Shown piece by piece: positions 51,928 through 60,806 of a stretch of DNA of 64,000 nt. Positions within the stretch are counted from its first letter, which is position 1, and every line of letters begins with the position of its first letter. Where the stretch lies: the NCBI GenBank assembly GCA_018700055.1, contig JABISL010000014.1, positions 1 through 64,000 of the forward strand, written 5' to 3'. A program made the position numbers and the translations under genes. The stretch is from a bacterium. Lineage in GTDB: Bacteria; Margulisbacteria; Marinamargulisbacteria; UBA817; JABISL01. The notes under the pieces are model-generated. The model did no database searches. It was not told the DNA's origin and saw only the letters and a list, made by a program, of their open reading frames with translations.

Positions 51928-51961
51928 ATATAAGCCCCTGCAGGTGAGAGAGGATCTGGAT
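51928..51961 (+). repeat. Dispersed intergenic repeat, copy 3
   Basis: ATATAAGCCCC with the perfect palindrome CCTGCAGG, then TGAGAGAGGATCTGGA, in the 59-bp gap between the convergent recD2 and aspS genes. Confidence 0.4.
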
Positions 51962-51966
51962 ATTAT

Positions 51967-53769
51967 CTAAATCGATGGCGTGGTACGAATGTGGAGGTCT
52001 TCCAATTGATCATTCGTTACCACTGATGGGGCTTGTGTGAGTGGGCAGTAGGCAACACGATTTTTTGGGAAGGCAATGACTTCTCTAATCGAATCGGTTC
52101 CAAGCACCATGGCTACTAGTCGATCAATACCAAGCGCCAAGCCGCCATGTGGTGGCGCGCCAAATTGTAGTGCTTCAACGAAGAATCCAAACTTCTGGTC
52201 GATTTCCTCAGGACTTAACCCTAACAATTCAAAAATTTGAGCTTGCATATCTGATCTGTTTATCCGAATACTGCCGCCACCAATTTCTTGGCCATTGATA
52301 ACAACATCATAAGCACGAGATTTGAGCTTTAATAATGCTTCTGTATCCGATTTGTTAGGAATAGGGCCATCAGGTTGAGTGAATGGATGGTGAGTGGCGT
52401 GAAGTTTGCCATTTTTAGACTCAAACATTGGAAAGTCAGTCACCCATAGAGGCGTAACGGAATTGGTATCGATTAACCCTTGGCGTTCAGCTATATATAG
52501 TCTGAACTTCCCAAGAACATCTTTGACCAATTGATGATCCGTGTCTGCAATCATTACCAAAACGTCACCATCTTGGGCGCCCAATCGATCGATTAGTTGC
52601 TGTTGCTCATCTTCACTGAAGAATTGCACGATATTGGACTCAAGTTTGCCATCGATGAGTTTCATCCATGTCATACCTTTGCCGCCCAACTTAGGAATTA
52701 ATCCCATAGCAAGTTCATTCTGTAGGAGATTCTTGCTCATCGCTTCCGCTTGTCCTGGGATGCGCATAGCCTTGATCAAGCCGCCTTTGCTAACAATCAT
52801 ATTAAATATTTTGTAACCACTATTAGGCAGGATATCCGTTACAGTCACCATAGGCATGTCGAATCTGAGATCCGGAGCGTCTGAGCCGTAAGTATCCATT
52901 ACATGATCATAAGTATAGCGAGGGAATGGGGTAGGGAGTGTCTTACCTTCAGCGGCATAGACGTTTACTAATAACCCTTCAATCAATTCATAAATAAACT
53001 CTTCATCAATAAACGAGGCTTCCAAGTCCAATTGAGTGAACTCAGGTTGACGGTTGGGACGTAAATCCTCGTCACGGAAACATTTAACGATTTGGTAGTA
53101 ACGCTCTAATCCACTAACCATCAACAGTTGCTTAAACAATTGAGGGGATTGGGGAAGGGCAAAAAAGTGACCTTCGTGAGTACGGCTAGGAACAAGATAA
53201 TCTCTAGCCCCTTCAGGTGTACTTTTAGTTAGTACTGGTGTCTCAACGTCAACAAACTCATACTCGGATAAATAGTCACGAATAACCTTAAGTAATTGGG
53301 ACCGTTTGATAAGGTTTTGTTGCATGCTAGTCCGACGTAGGTCCAAATAGCGATACTTGAGGCGAATTTCCTCATCCACATAGTGAGTTTCGGTATCGTT
53401 TCCAAACATGTCTTTTTCAGTAATGATAAAGGGCGGTGTTTCCGACTCGCTAAGAATCGTTAGGTCAGTAACCATAATCTCTACTTTTCCAGTAGGGATA
53501 TGAGTGTTTACACTGTCAGCATCACGCTCAACAACGGTTCCTTTAATAGAGACAACGTATTCATTACGTAATTGTTGAGAAAGATCGTAGGCCGTCTTAT
53601 TTTCCTCAGAATTGAATACGATTTGAACCATGCCAGATTTGTCACGTAAATGAACAAATAGTAAATGGCCATGATCACGAATAGCATCAATCCATCCATA
53701 GAGTTGAATCTCTTTTTGGACATCTGTTGAGCTTATAGTGTTGCAGTGACGACGGTTTTTCCAATCCAT
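51967..53769 (-). CDS. aspS: Aspartyl-tRNA synthetase (bacterial type)
   Basis: 600 aa, the length of the bacterial enzyme with the inserted GAD domain. N-terminal OB fold 'IQLYGWIDAIRDHGHLLFVH'; class II motifs in 'RYLDLRR', 'FRDEDLRPNRQPEFTQLD' and 'GLALGIDRLVAMVLG'; 'GAPPHGG' before motif 3. Whether it also charges tRNA-Asn cannot be judged here. A TATCCT box lies seven bases before the ATG. Confidence 0.98.
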   Translation of the reverse strand: MDWKNRRHCNTISSTDVQKEIQLYGWIDAIRDHGHLLFVHLRDKSGMVQIVFNSEENKTAYDLSQQLRNEYVVSIKGTVVERDADSVNTHIPTGKVEIMVTDLTILSESETPPFIITEKDMFGNDTETHYVDEEIRLKYRYLDLRRTSMQQNLIKRSQLLKVIRDYLSEYEFVDVETPVLTKSTPEGARDYLVPSRTHEGHFFALPQSPQLFKQLLMVSGLERYYQIVKCFRDEDLRPNRQPEFTQLDLEASFIDEEFIYELIEGLLVNVYAAEGKTLPTPFPRYTYDHVMDTYGSDAPDLRFDMPMVTVTDILPNSGYKIFNMIVSKGGLIKAMRIPGQAEAMSKNLLQNELAMGLIPKLGGKGMTWMKLIDGKLESNIVQFFSEDEQQQLIDRLGAQDGDVLVMIADTDHQLVKDVLGKFRLYIAERQGLIDTNSVTPLWVTDFPMFESKNGKLHATHHPFTQPDGPIPNKSDTEALLKLKSRAYDVVINGQEIGGGSIRINRSDMQAQIFELLGLSPEEIDQKFGFFVEALQFGAPPHGGLALGIDRLVAMVLGTDSIREVIAFPKNRVAYCPLTQAPSVVTNDQLEDLHIRTTPSI

Positions 53770-53776
53770 AAGCTAT

Positions 53777-53782
53777 AGGATA
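53777..53782 (-). promoter_or_regulatory. Putative -10 box for aspS
   Basis: TATCCT on the minus strand with a seven-base spacer to the ATG at 53769, one base off the usual six. Confidence 0.35.
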
Positions 53783-53830
53783 GACCAAGCCGATACCCAT
53801 ATCAAGATTTTGATCTAATCTAAATCAAGG

Positions 53831-53836
53831 TAGACT
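53831..53836 (+). promoter_or_regulatory. -10 promoter for leaderless radical SAM gene
   Basis: TAGACT, six-base spacer TAACGT, then ATG at 53843. Confidence 0.5.
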
Positions 53837-53842
53837 TAACGT

Positions 53843-54595
53843 ATGACTACTAACCCCATACGGTTATCTGACTATTTGTCCCAAACCATAGTCCCTGTAT
53901 ATTCCAGGTGCAGCATGACATGTTCATTTTGTCCGTTGTGGACCCCTGAGGTACAGGGTCAGGTGGATCAATACTCTGGTCAGTCTTGGTCAGAGAGTAT
54001 TCAAAAAGGAACCTTTTTTCGGCGGGTTAAGCAATCCAAACTCTTTAATATAGTAGGGGGCGAACCGGCACTTTATCCAGATCTTCTGTTTGTTTTGGAT
54101 TACATTAAGTCCCAAGGGGGCAAGATTCGACTATGGACCAATGGGACAGAGCCTGTGGAGACATTTGAACTCATACTGCCTTATGTAGACGCCGTTCAGC
54201 TATATTTGCCGTCATCTGAAAAGGAAGACTATCGCCTCATTTCTGGGGTAGACGGCCTAATACAGATGCGTGAGTTGATAGAGGATGTGTTTAAGCCTGA
54301 AGGTGTTCCTGTCGAACTAAGCTATCCGGTAAGGCAAGAGACAATTCAATGGGTGCCCGAAGCTTATGATATGGCACATGAATTGGAAATAGGGTTGTGG
54401 GTGCACTATGCGAAGGAGGCTCGGTTAGAAAAAGAGTCGATTCGGTATCTTAAGCGAATGCGACGAATCAAAAATGTACTGCTAACCCAAACTCATCAAG
54501 CCCCAAGTCATATTTGCCAGGCGGTTCCTTATGACTACAAATCCTGGGCTGAATGGCGAATGCGCATTACAAACAACTTTCGATGGATATATTAA
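53843..54595 (+). CDS. Small radical SAM protein
   Basis: 250 aa. The 4Fe-4S/SAM motif CSMTCSFC is CX3CX2C (Cys23, Cys27, Cys30). Further features are 'NIVGGEPALYPDLLFVLDYI' (the GGEP SAM-binding strand) and 'KIRLWTNGTEP'. This is the minimal TIM-barrel core without a SPASM or other auxiliary-cluster domain; two further Cys occur only as 'HICQAVP'. It would reductively cleave SAM to a 5'-deoxyadenosyl radical. The substrate is unknown and no biosynthetic partner is adjacent, unless the ArsC/Spx-like gene 13 bp downstream is functionally linked. Confidence 0.8.
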   Translation: MTTNPIRLSDYLSQTIVPVYSRCSMTCSFCPLWTPEVQGQVDQYSGQSWSESIQKGTFFRRVKQSKLFNIVGGEPALYPDLLFVLDYIKSQGGKIRLWTNGTEPVETFELILPYVDAVQLYLPSSEKEDYRLISGVDGLIQMRELIEDVFKPEGVPVELSYPVRQETIQWVPEAYDMAHELEIGLWVHYAKEARLEKESIRYLKRMRRIKNVLLTQTHQAPSHICQAVPYDYKSWAEWRMRITNNFRWIY

Positions 54596-54608
54596 GGAGA
54601 TAAAAATT

Positions 54609-54962
54609 ATGATCAAAATTTACACTTATAAAAACTGTGATACTTGCCGAAAAGCCACGAAGCACTTAAAAGCCAAAGAGATAGACTTTGAGGAGTATCC
54701 TATTCGTGAGACACCGCCAACATCTGCAGAGTTAGAAATGGGGCTCAAAACGTACGGTGGTAACATCAAGCGTCTTATCAATATTTCCAGTAAGGATTAT
54801 CGAGAAATGGGGCTAAAGGATAAGTTGCCAAGCATGTCGCCTCAAGAAGTGTTTGTATTGCTCCAGACAAACGGTAACTTGGTAAAAAGACCATTTGTCA
54901 TTCAAGGGGATACCGCTTGGACGGGGTTTAAAGAAGACGAATGGAAGTCGTTTCTTAAATAA
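54609..54962 (+). CDS. ArsC/Spx-family thioredoxin-fold protein
   Basis: 117 aa from the ATG at 54609 with AAGGAG nine bases upstream; an in-frame ATG at 54531 lies inside the previous gene. 'MIKIYTYKNCDTCRKATKHL' carries the CXXC pair (Cys10, Cys13). 'NIKRLINISSKDYREMGLKD' and 'NGNLVKRPFVIQGD' (cis-Pro region) are typical of ArsC/YffB/Spx relatives. It is either a glutaredoxin-dependent reductase or an Spx/MgsR-type regulator; I cannot decide from sequence alone, though the YffB-like form seems more likely. Confidence 0.8.
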   Translation: MIKIYTYKNCDTCRKATKHLKAKEIDFEEYPIRETPPTSAELEMGLKTYGGNIKRLINISSKDYREMGLKDKLPSMSPQEVFVLLQTNGNLVKRPFVIQGDTAWTGFKEDEWKSFLK

Positions 54963-54967
54963 GCAAA

Positions 54968-56110
54968 TTAATGAGTCGGGTACGTTTCCAAAAACGATAA
55001 CAGTTTTGAGCGAGAGGTCTCGAATGAGCTAGTGATGTTATCAACTACGTCTGTTTTTGCCGCCCGAGTATAGGTGCTTTCGAATATGTTATTGGCATTT
55101 CCGACTTCAAATCCATCACGTAAATCATCTACCTCTATAGTGTCCAAGTCACGTCGCCCTCTGAGTAGATCGGATAATAACTCAGGTTTAATACCGCGAT
55201 AAGCAAACTCCACATAAGACCCGGGAATCTTATGTGTGCCATCAGGGAATTTAGCCTTAACAATGTTGGCTTTGGTAGAGCTTTGAAGTAACAGTCCATC
55301 CGGACTGATGTTGAGCGCGTTGTCGTTAGGGGCATTTAAAACGAAGTCTTCAACGTCTAAGAATGTGTTGAATGTATCCATAATATCGAGATAGACGGCT
55401 TGAAGTGCCTTGTTGCATAATGCCGAGACCATTTTGTCGGCGCCTTCTGGAATATCCCTGATCTCATCGCTGTACTGATTAATAACGGTTTGAATCTGAG
55501 TCTGAAAGTCGAATGATTGTAGTCGGTTAACCGTAAGCGTGAAATGGTTAAGGTAGTACTCGTTATACAGTACCCATGCCAAATATTCAGAGTGTTGGCC
55601 AATTTCGGAGTAATCTTTATAAGTAGGTGTGGGCCAAAGTCCGGTATGTAAGTACTCAATCAATCGCGGAACATCCATTGGCTCGATCGTATCAATGGGG
55701 TCATTTAGACCGTCAATATAAGGCTGCATTAGTGTGGCGACTTTTGGCAGTTCATCCAGTCGAAGTTGGCTAATAAATACTCTCGGCATATCAGCGTTAG
55801 GGTGCTTGAGCCATACCGCGGTCAGTTTTTTCTGAACGAAGTTGAATGGAATCTTCTCGGTTTGATTCTGATATTGGACCTCATATCCAAAAGGGAGAAA
55901 AACCTTAAGTAAAGAGCGCATATCAAATGACCGAAATGCCACGTGATCATTACTAATAATATCGCCACGATCCTGAATGAGTTGAAATATCCTCGCGGCA
56001 TCAGGGACTCTATCGAAGTAGCGTTCCAATAATCCGCAGAATAAATCAACGAGCTTGTCGTCAGTGGTTCCTGGGCGTGCGGTCATAGTGGATCGAAAAT
56101 ATGAAATCAT
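54968..56110 (-). CDS. DUF1338 / 2-oxoadipate dioxygenase-decarboxylase-like protein
   Basis: 380 aa. Matches the DUF1338 (HglS/YdcJ-like, VOC-superfamily) pattern: 'NDHVAFRSFD' with metal ligand His56, 'LNHFTLTVNRL' with His189, and 'GSYVEFAYRG' with Glu301, the expected His-His-Glu Fe(II) site. Characterised members convert 2-oxoadipate to D-2-hydroxyglutarate in lysine catabolism; substrate here is inferred from family only and other lysine-degradation genes are not in the window. The start ATG is six bases after TGATATAAT. Confidence 0.8.
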   Translation of the reverse strand: MISYFRSTMTARPGTTDDKLVDLFCGLLERYFDRVPDAARIFQLIQDRGDIISNDHVAFRSFDMRSLLKVFLPFGYEVQYQNQTEKIPFNFVQKKLTAVWLKHPNADMPRVFISQLRLDELPKVATLMQPYIDGLNDPIDTIEPMDVPRLIEYLHTGLWPTPTYKDYSEIGQHSEYLAWVLYNEYYLNHFTLTVNRLQSFDFQTQIQTVINQYSDEIRDIPEGADKMVSALCNKALQAVYLDIMDTFNTFLDVEDFVLNAPNDNALNISPDGLLLQSSTKANIVKAKFPDGTHKIPGSYVEFAYRGIKPELLSDLLRGRRDLDTIEVDDLRDGFEVGNANNIFESTYTRAAKTDVVDNITSSFETSRSKLLSFLETYPTH

Positions 56111-56116
56111 ACCTTT

Positions 56117-56125
56117 ATTATATCA
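56117..56125 (-). promoter_or_regulatory. Extended -10 promoter for leaderless DUF1338 gene
   Basis: TGATATAAT on the minus strand, six-base spacer AAAGGT, then ATG at 56110. Confidence 0.6.
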
Positions 56126-56286
56126 GTTTCAAATGCTGCTTAGGGACTAGTTGTGCGATGGCAGAGAAGGGTTTATTGTTCGACAAATGAGCAAAAAAAC
56201 AGATATAAATACTAAAAATAGTAAATTTAATTTAAATAAATAGAATAATAGACTAACTCACCCATATGTAGTCGCGAGGAGAAATT

Positions 56287-56898
56287 ATGCCCCCGATCTT
56301 TAATCAATCAAAGGACCCAATCGTTGCGGTAATTGTGGCTTACTATGGCGGAGCTGATATCTTGTTAGAGTGTCAATCACGTGGTATTCCAACAGTAAGA
56401 ATCCAACTTAGCGGGCATGAGGAAACGAATCAGTATTTAAAGCAATATTTGGCCAGTAATCAGGACACAGCATCCTATGTGGTGAAACAAGATGAAAACG
56501 AGCCAGTCGAAAGTCTGGCCAAAAAGTTAAAGGTGCTAGGTATTACTCATATTATTCCGGCAGATGAAGCGGGTGTCGAATTGGGTGATAAATTATGCGA
56601 TTTATTAGGTCTCCCATTTAATGGAATGGATGCCACTTCGGCCAGACGAAACAAGCGACTAATGCATCAAAAAATAGCGGGTGAAGGGGTTGATGTTCCT
56701 CGACAAGGACTAGTCGCGTCAGCATTTGAAGCTGATATATGGATGTTGAAAAACAAAACCTCTTTTCCTGTTGTTATTAAACCCTTGGATGGGGCCGGGT
56801 CAGCAGGTGTAAATAAGTGTGAAAATAGAGAGGGTGTTAAACATGCATTTGAAGAGATAGGGTCAATCGCAACTCAAAAAAAACAGTGGTTAGTATAG
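56287..56898 (+). CDS. ATP-grasp protein, N-terminal part (frame broken at A8)
   Basis: 203-aa open frame with AGGAG five bases before its ATG. It encodes the pre-ATP-grasp domain ('IVAVIVAYYGGADILLECQS') and the first half of the ATP-grasp fold ('TSARRNKRLMHQKIAGEGVD', 'FPVVIKPLDGAGSAGV'). It stops at TAG 56896-56898, in mid-domain. The rest of the enzyme continues in the -1 frame from the A8 tract at 56876-56883. Joined, the product would be about 449 aa, a normal size for ATP-grasp amino-acid ligases or CarB-like carboxylate-amine ligases. The substrate is unknown. Confidence 0.75.
   Translation: MPPIFNQSKDPIVAVIVAYYGGADILLECQSRGIPTVRIQLSGHEETNQYLKQYLASNQDTASYVVKQDENEPVESLAKKLKVLGITHIIPADEAGVELGDKLCDLLGLPFNGMDATSARRNKRLMHQKIAGEGVDVPRQGLVASAFEADIWMLKNKTSFPVVIKPLDGAGSAGVNKCENREGVKHAFEEIGSIATQKKQWLV
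56876..56883 (+). other. A8 slippery tract / frameshift point
   Basis: Zero frame reads CAA AAA AAA CAG. The heptamer A AAA AAA allows a -1 slip that continues into the downstream ATP-grasp frame as ACA GTG GTT AGT. A ninth A in the real genome or transcript would restore the same frame, so a homopolymer sequencing error, transcript slippage, programmed frameshifting and true gene loss all remain possible. Confidence 0.7.
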
Positions 56899-57635
56899 GC
56901 GATCAAGTCATTATTCAAGAATTTCTACAGGGAACAGAATACGTTGTAGATACAGTAAGTTTGGATGGGGATCACAAGTTAACAGATATATGGAGATGCC
57001 ATAAAGGGGCTCATAATGGCGCTGCGTTCGTTTATGAATATTTTGATCTGTTAGATAGTGAAGGGGATATTCAACAAATTCTTTTTGAGTACGCGTGTAG
57101 TGTATTGGATGGATTAGAAATAAAGCAGGGGCCGGGTCATTCTGAGATTTACATCCGAGAAAATGGACAGCCTGTATTGGTTGAGATTGGATCCAGACTA
57201 GGGGGGCCAAGAATGCCTTATGGAACGTCTCCCTGTGTAGCTAGTCAAAAGGCTCAGACGGAGTACACAGTGGATGCGTACGTTCAGCCAGAGTTATTTC
57301 ATGATAAATGGAAGGATAGTTACAAAAAAACAAAACATTCCCGGATGGTGTTTTTGATCCACACTCAAAATAAACTGTTTTGTGGGTTGAATGAAACGAT
57401 CGTGAATCAAATTAAAGGCCTTACGTCGTTTTATCATGTAGAGTTTGCGATTAGTGAGGGAGATCTATTAAAAAAGACTATTGATGTACGGTCCTCTCCT
57501 GGGTTTATCTATTTAATTCATAATGATAAAGCACAGATCGAAGCCGATTATGAACAAATTAGAGCGCTTGAAGCCCATTTGTATCAGACGCACCCAATGA
57601 TGACTGCATTATCCGAATCCGTCGTCATTCCGTAA
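56886..57635 (+). CDS. ATP-grasp protein, C-terminal part
   Basis: The open frame from GTG 56886 (no Shine-Dalgarno site of its own) carries the second half of the ATP-grasp domain: 'VIIQEFLQGTEYVVDTVS' (ATP-binding strand), 'SEIYIRENGQPVLVEIGSRL' with Mg-binding Glu, and 'GGPRMPYG'. A C-terminal domain follows ('HSRMVFLIHTQNKLFCGLNE'). The coding sequence is intact with no stops, so if this is a pseudogene it is very young. Confidence 0.7.
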   Translation: MVSIGDQVIIQEFLQGTEYVVDTVSLDGDHKLTDIWRCHKGAHNGAAFVYEYFDLLDSEGDIQQILFEYACSVLDGLEIKQGPGHSEIYIRENGQPVLVEIGSRLGGPRMPYGTSPCVASQKAQTEYTVDAYVQPELFHDKWKDSYKKTKHSRMVFLIHTQNKLFCGLNETIVNQIKGLTSFYHVEFAISEGDLLKKTIDVRSSPGFIYLIHNDKAQIEADYEQIRALEAHLYQTHPMMTALSESVVIP

Positions 57636-57646
57636 AAAAGAGCCTC

Positions 57647-57668
57647 ATTAACCATCTTTAAGGTTAAT
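57647..57668 (+). terminator. Possible weak hairpin after ATP-grasp gene
   Basis: ATTAACC / GGTTAAT seven-base stem with an eight-base loop, 12 bases after the stop, flanked by AGAG and CTCT. There is no T-run, so a terminator function is doubtful. Confidence 0.25.
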
Positions 57669-57776
57669 AACTCTGATGAATACGCAGAGGCGCACCTTAT
57701 TATTTTATCGTGTATTGGGTAATCAGAATTTCAAGGAGTTAAGCTCAACTTACATGCTGCACCACCCAATTCCCCG

Positions 57777-57785
57777 TGATATAAT
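57777..57785 (+). promoter_or_regulatory. Extended -10 promoter for glyQ-glyS
   Basis: TGATATAAT with a seven-base spacer (CAAGGTC) to the ATG at 57793. This fixes the glyQ start against the in-frame ATG at 57676. Confidence 0.55.
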
Positions 57786-57792
57786 CAAGGTC

Positions 57793-58695
57793 ATGCAAAC
57801 TTTTCAAGAAATGATATTTTCGCTTCAAACCTTCTGGTCCGATCAGGGCTGTTTGGTACTGAATCCCTATGATACTGAGAAAGGGGCGGGGACAATGAGT
57901 CCTCACACAACTCTTAGGGCATTAGGGCCAGAACCATGGAACGTGGCTTATGTGGAGCCTTCAAGGCGACCGACGGATGGCCGTTATGCCGAGAACCCCA
58001 ATCGACTCCAACACTATTTTCAGTTCCAGGTATTAATGAAGCCTTCGCCATTGAATATTCAAGATCTCTACATTCAGAGTCTGGAGGCACTAGGTCTTAA
58101 TCCTAAGGATCATGACATCCGGTTTGTTGAGGATAACTGGGAAGCCCCAACCCTGGGTGCCTGGGGAGTAGGGTGGGAAGTCTGGCTAAATGGTATGGAA
58201 GTCACTCAGTTTACCTACTTTCAACAATGTGGCGGCTATGACTGTGACCCCATTCCGGTAGAAATAACCTACGGAATCGAACGACTCGCGATGTACATTC
58301 AGGAGAAGGAATCGGTATTTGATATCGTTTGGCAGAACCACAATGGCAACATTGTTACTTACGGTGATATCTACAAAGACTCTGAGATCGAAAGCTGTAA
58401 GTACAACTTCGAACATGCAGACGTTGATCGTCTATTTCTTCTTTTTAAAGAATATGAATCCGAGGCGAACGCAATGATAGAGGCCAAGTTACCGACGGTA
58501 GCCTATGACTTTTGTCTCAAATGTTCCCACACATTCAATCTGTTGGATGCCAGAGGCGCGATATCGGTTACAGAGCGAATGGCGTATATTCTGAGAATTA
58601 GAACGATAGCTAAGGCTATAGCGGGAGCCTATCTAGTAAGTAAGGGGCATGAGCAACTCGTGAATGACACACAGAAGGAAACAAGCAAAGCATGA
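57793..58695 (+). CDS. glyQ: Glycyl-tRNA synthetase alpha subunit
   Basis: 300 aa from the ATG at 57793, exactly where other GlyQ proteins begin ('[20 protein letters not shown]'). '[20 protein letters not shown]', '[20 protein letters not shown]' and '[20 protein letters not shown]' are family signatures. Catalytic subunit of the alpha2beta2 bacterial enzyme. Its stop overlaps the glyS start by four bases (ATGA), ensuring balanced synthesis. Confidence 0.98.
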   Translation: MQTFQEMIFSLQTFWSDQGCLVLNPYDTEKGAGTMSPHTTLRALGPEPWNVAYVEPSRRPTDGRYAENPNRLQHYFQFQVLMKPSPLNIQDLYIQSLEALGLNPKDHDIRFVEDNWEAPTLGAWGVGWEVWLNGMEVTQFTYFQQCGGYDCDPIPVEITYGIERLAMYIQEKESVFDIVWQNHNGNIVTYGDIYKDSEIESCKYNFEHADVDRLFLLFKEYESEANAMIEAKLPTVAYDFCLKCSHTFNLLDARGAISVTERMAYILRIRTIAKAIAGAYLVSKGHEQLVNDTQKETSKA

Positions 58696-60806
58696 GTACT
58701 CAAGACTTTTTATTGGAACTCGGTACAGAGGAGATCCCTGCACGGTTTGTAGAGACACTCCTTAAGGCGCTAGGTCAAAATTTAGAAACATTATGCAATA
58801 AACAGGGCATTCCCCTTAACAACACGAAATCACTCGCAACCTATAGACGTTTAGCGATTATCGCTGAGATTCCAACGTTGAAGCCCGGACGAAAAGAATC
58901 AATCTACGGCCCCCCAGCAGACATCGCTCAAGACAAAGATGGTAATTGGTTGCCTCCCGCTCAAGGATTTGCGAAGAAGGCCGGCGTGACTATTGATCAA
59001 CTCCAAGTCAAAGCAAATCCAAAGGATAAGGCCAATCGTGAATGTCTTTATGCTGAAATAGAAGAAAAAGACCAGAATACGATTGACCTATTGCCCGCGA
59101 TTATTCAAGAAGCCATCGCGAATATCCCCCTTCCTATCGCTATGAAGTGGGGGAGTGCACGCGGGCCATTCTTCCGTCCGGTGCACTGGATAGTCGCGTT
59201 ATTTGGATCAGAGGTTATTGATGTTGAGATTCAAGACAAGCAGGCTAGAAACATCAGTTATGGCCATCGATTCCTTACCCAGAACGACACCAAAGAAGCC
59301 TCGGCTAGCGGGGTCACATTTGAGATTGCCAAGCCAAGTCTATATATAGAAACACTGCGTAAACATCACGTCATAGTAGATCAAGCCGAACGTGAAAACA
59401 CGATCCGTGAGGCTCTAGCAAAAGAAACAGACGCCGACTCTATTGGCGATGGTTTGGTTAAAGAAGTTACTTATTTAGTAGAACAACCAGTGCCGTTAGT
59501 AGGGGCCTTTGACAAGCGTTACCTAGAAATACCAGATGAGGTGTTAATCCTTAGCATGGCAAAGCACCAAAAATATTTTCCCAAAGTAAAAAGTGGCGTA
59601 CTTACCAATCAATTCGTTGTCATTGCCGATAGTGTCACAGATACAAACAAGAACAACATCATTAAAGGAAACGAGAAGGTATTACACGCTCGTTTAGAAG
59701 ATTGTCGCTTCTTCTGGGACGAAGATCAAAAACAGCCTCTTGAGGCGTTTAATAAAAACCTCGATAACATCGTCTTTCAGCAAAACATGGGAACGGTGGG
59801 TGACAAATCAAAACGTATTCAAAAGGCATCGGAATGGTTGTTTGAACAATTCAATCAAGCTAACCCTGACAACACACTAATCCAACAGACCGACCTTAAG
59901 ACAGTCCAAAGAACAGCGACTCTAGCCAAGGCAGATCTCACGACCCAAATGGTATATGAGTTACCTGATCTCCAAGGGGTCATGGGATGCTTTTATGCAA
60001 TAAAGAGTGGCGATAGTGTAATGGTAGGTCAAGGAATTGAAGAACACTATATGCCCAAAGGGGACTCTGCACCTCTCCCGGAAACCTTCCAAGGTATCAT
60101 TGTGGGAATAGCCGATAAATTAGACACTATCGTAGCTTGCTATGAGAACAATCTAATACCAACAAGCTCCAAGGATCCTCACGGTATCAGACGGGCAATG
60201 CTAGGAATTATACGTACCCTTAATTATCACAACCTCAATCTAGACTTGGACGCCGCAATAACCAATACCTATACAACCTGGCAGAAAGAACCTGCCCATC
60301 GGGACCAACTAGATAAGTTCTTCACCCAACGGTTCAAACAGTCGCTTAAGGACAAATATGATGCAGATATCATCGAAGCAGTAAGCGAGAACTGGGCACA
60401 GAACATTGCTCAAACCCAAGCCAAGGCTGAGACACTCCAAACTGAAAAAACGTCCAACCCCGACCAGTATAAGCAACTTGTAGAAACCGCCGTTCGGATT
60501 CATCGCCTCGCTCAAAAGGCTAATGGGGCCAACACAGTTAACGAAAGCCTATTCAAAGAATCTACTGAAAAGGAAGCGTTTGCTTCTTATCAAAAAGTCG
60601 CAGCAACTCTCAAGACAGTGACCACGCCGTCTGATGCCTACACAGCTCTAGCATCGCTTACCCAACCGATGACAAGCTACTTCAACGATATTCTTGTCAT
60701 GGACAAAGACGAGGCCATCCAATCCAACCGACTTACCTTCCTTAACTCCCTCAAACAGCTGTACTTTTCTCAGTTAGGAAATTGGGAGCAGCTGGTAATT
60801 CAGTAG
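58692..60806 (+). CDS. glyS: Glycyl-tRNA synthetase beta subunit
   Basis: 704 aa, normal length. Starts '[17 protein letters not shown]', the canonical GlyS N-terminus; '[20 protein letters not shown]', an HD-like region ('[20 protein letters not shown]') and a C-terminal anticodon-binding-like domain ('[18 protein letters not shown]') follow. Its last 56 bases overlap the convergent GNAT gene. Confidence 0.98.
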   Translation: MSTQDFLLELGTEEIPARFVETLLKALGQNLETLCNKQGIPLNNTKSLATYRRLAIIAEIPTLKPGRKESIYGPPADIAQDKDGNWLPPAQGFAKKAGVTIDQLQVKANPKDKANRECLYAEIEEKDQNTIDLLPAIIQEAIANIPLPIAMKWGSARGPFFRPVHWIVALFGSEVIDVEIQDKQARNISYGHRFLTQNDTKEASASGVTFEIAKPSLYIETLRKHHVIVDQAERENTIREALAKETDADSIGDGLVKEVTYLVEQPVPLVGAFDKRYLEIPDEVLILSMAKHQKYFPKVKSGVLTNQFVVIADSVTDTNKNNIIKGNEKVLHARLEDCRFFWDEDQKQPLEAFNKNLDNIVFQQNMGTVGDKSKRIQKASEWLFEQFNQANPDNTLIQQTDLKTVQRTATLAKADLTTQMVYELPDLQGVMGCFYAIKSGDSVMVGQGIEEHYMPKGDSAPLPETFQGIIVGIADKLDTIVACYENNLIPTSSKDPHGIRRAMLGIIRTLNYHNLNLDLDAAITNTYTTWQKEPAHRDQLDKFFTQRFKQSLKDKYDADIIEAVSENWAQNIAQTQAKAETLQTEKTSNPDQYKQLVETAVRIHRLAQKANGANTVNESLFKESTEKEAFASYQKVAATLKTVTTPSDAYTALASLTQPMTSYFNDILVMDKDEAIQSNRLTFLNSLKQLYFSQLGNWEQLVIQ

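Noticed and set aside
54531-54608. Extended start for the ArsC/Spx-like protein
   Set aside because: It would overlap the radical SAM gene, and the conserved thioredoxin-fold strand begins at the ATG at 54609, which has AAGGAG upstream.
53843-54962. RiPP-type biosynthetic cluster around the radical SAM gene
   Set aside because: The radical SAM protein lacks a SPASM domain, and no precursor peptide, recognition domain or exporter is adjacent.
57676-57792. Extra 39 N-terminal residues on GlyQ
   Set aside because: Other GlyQ proteins start at the residue encoded by 57793, and a TGATATAAT promoter lies inside the supposed extension.
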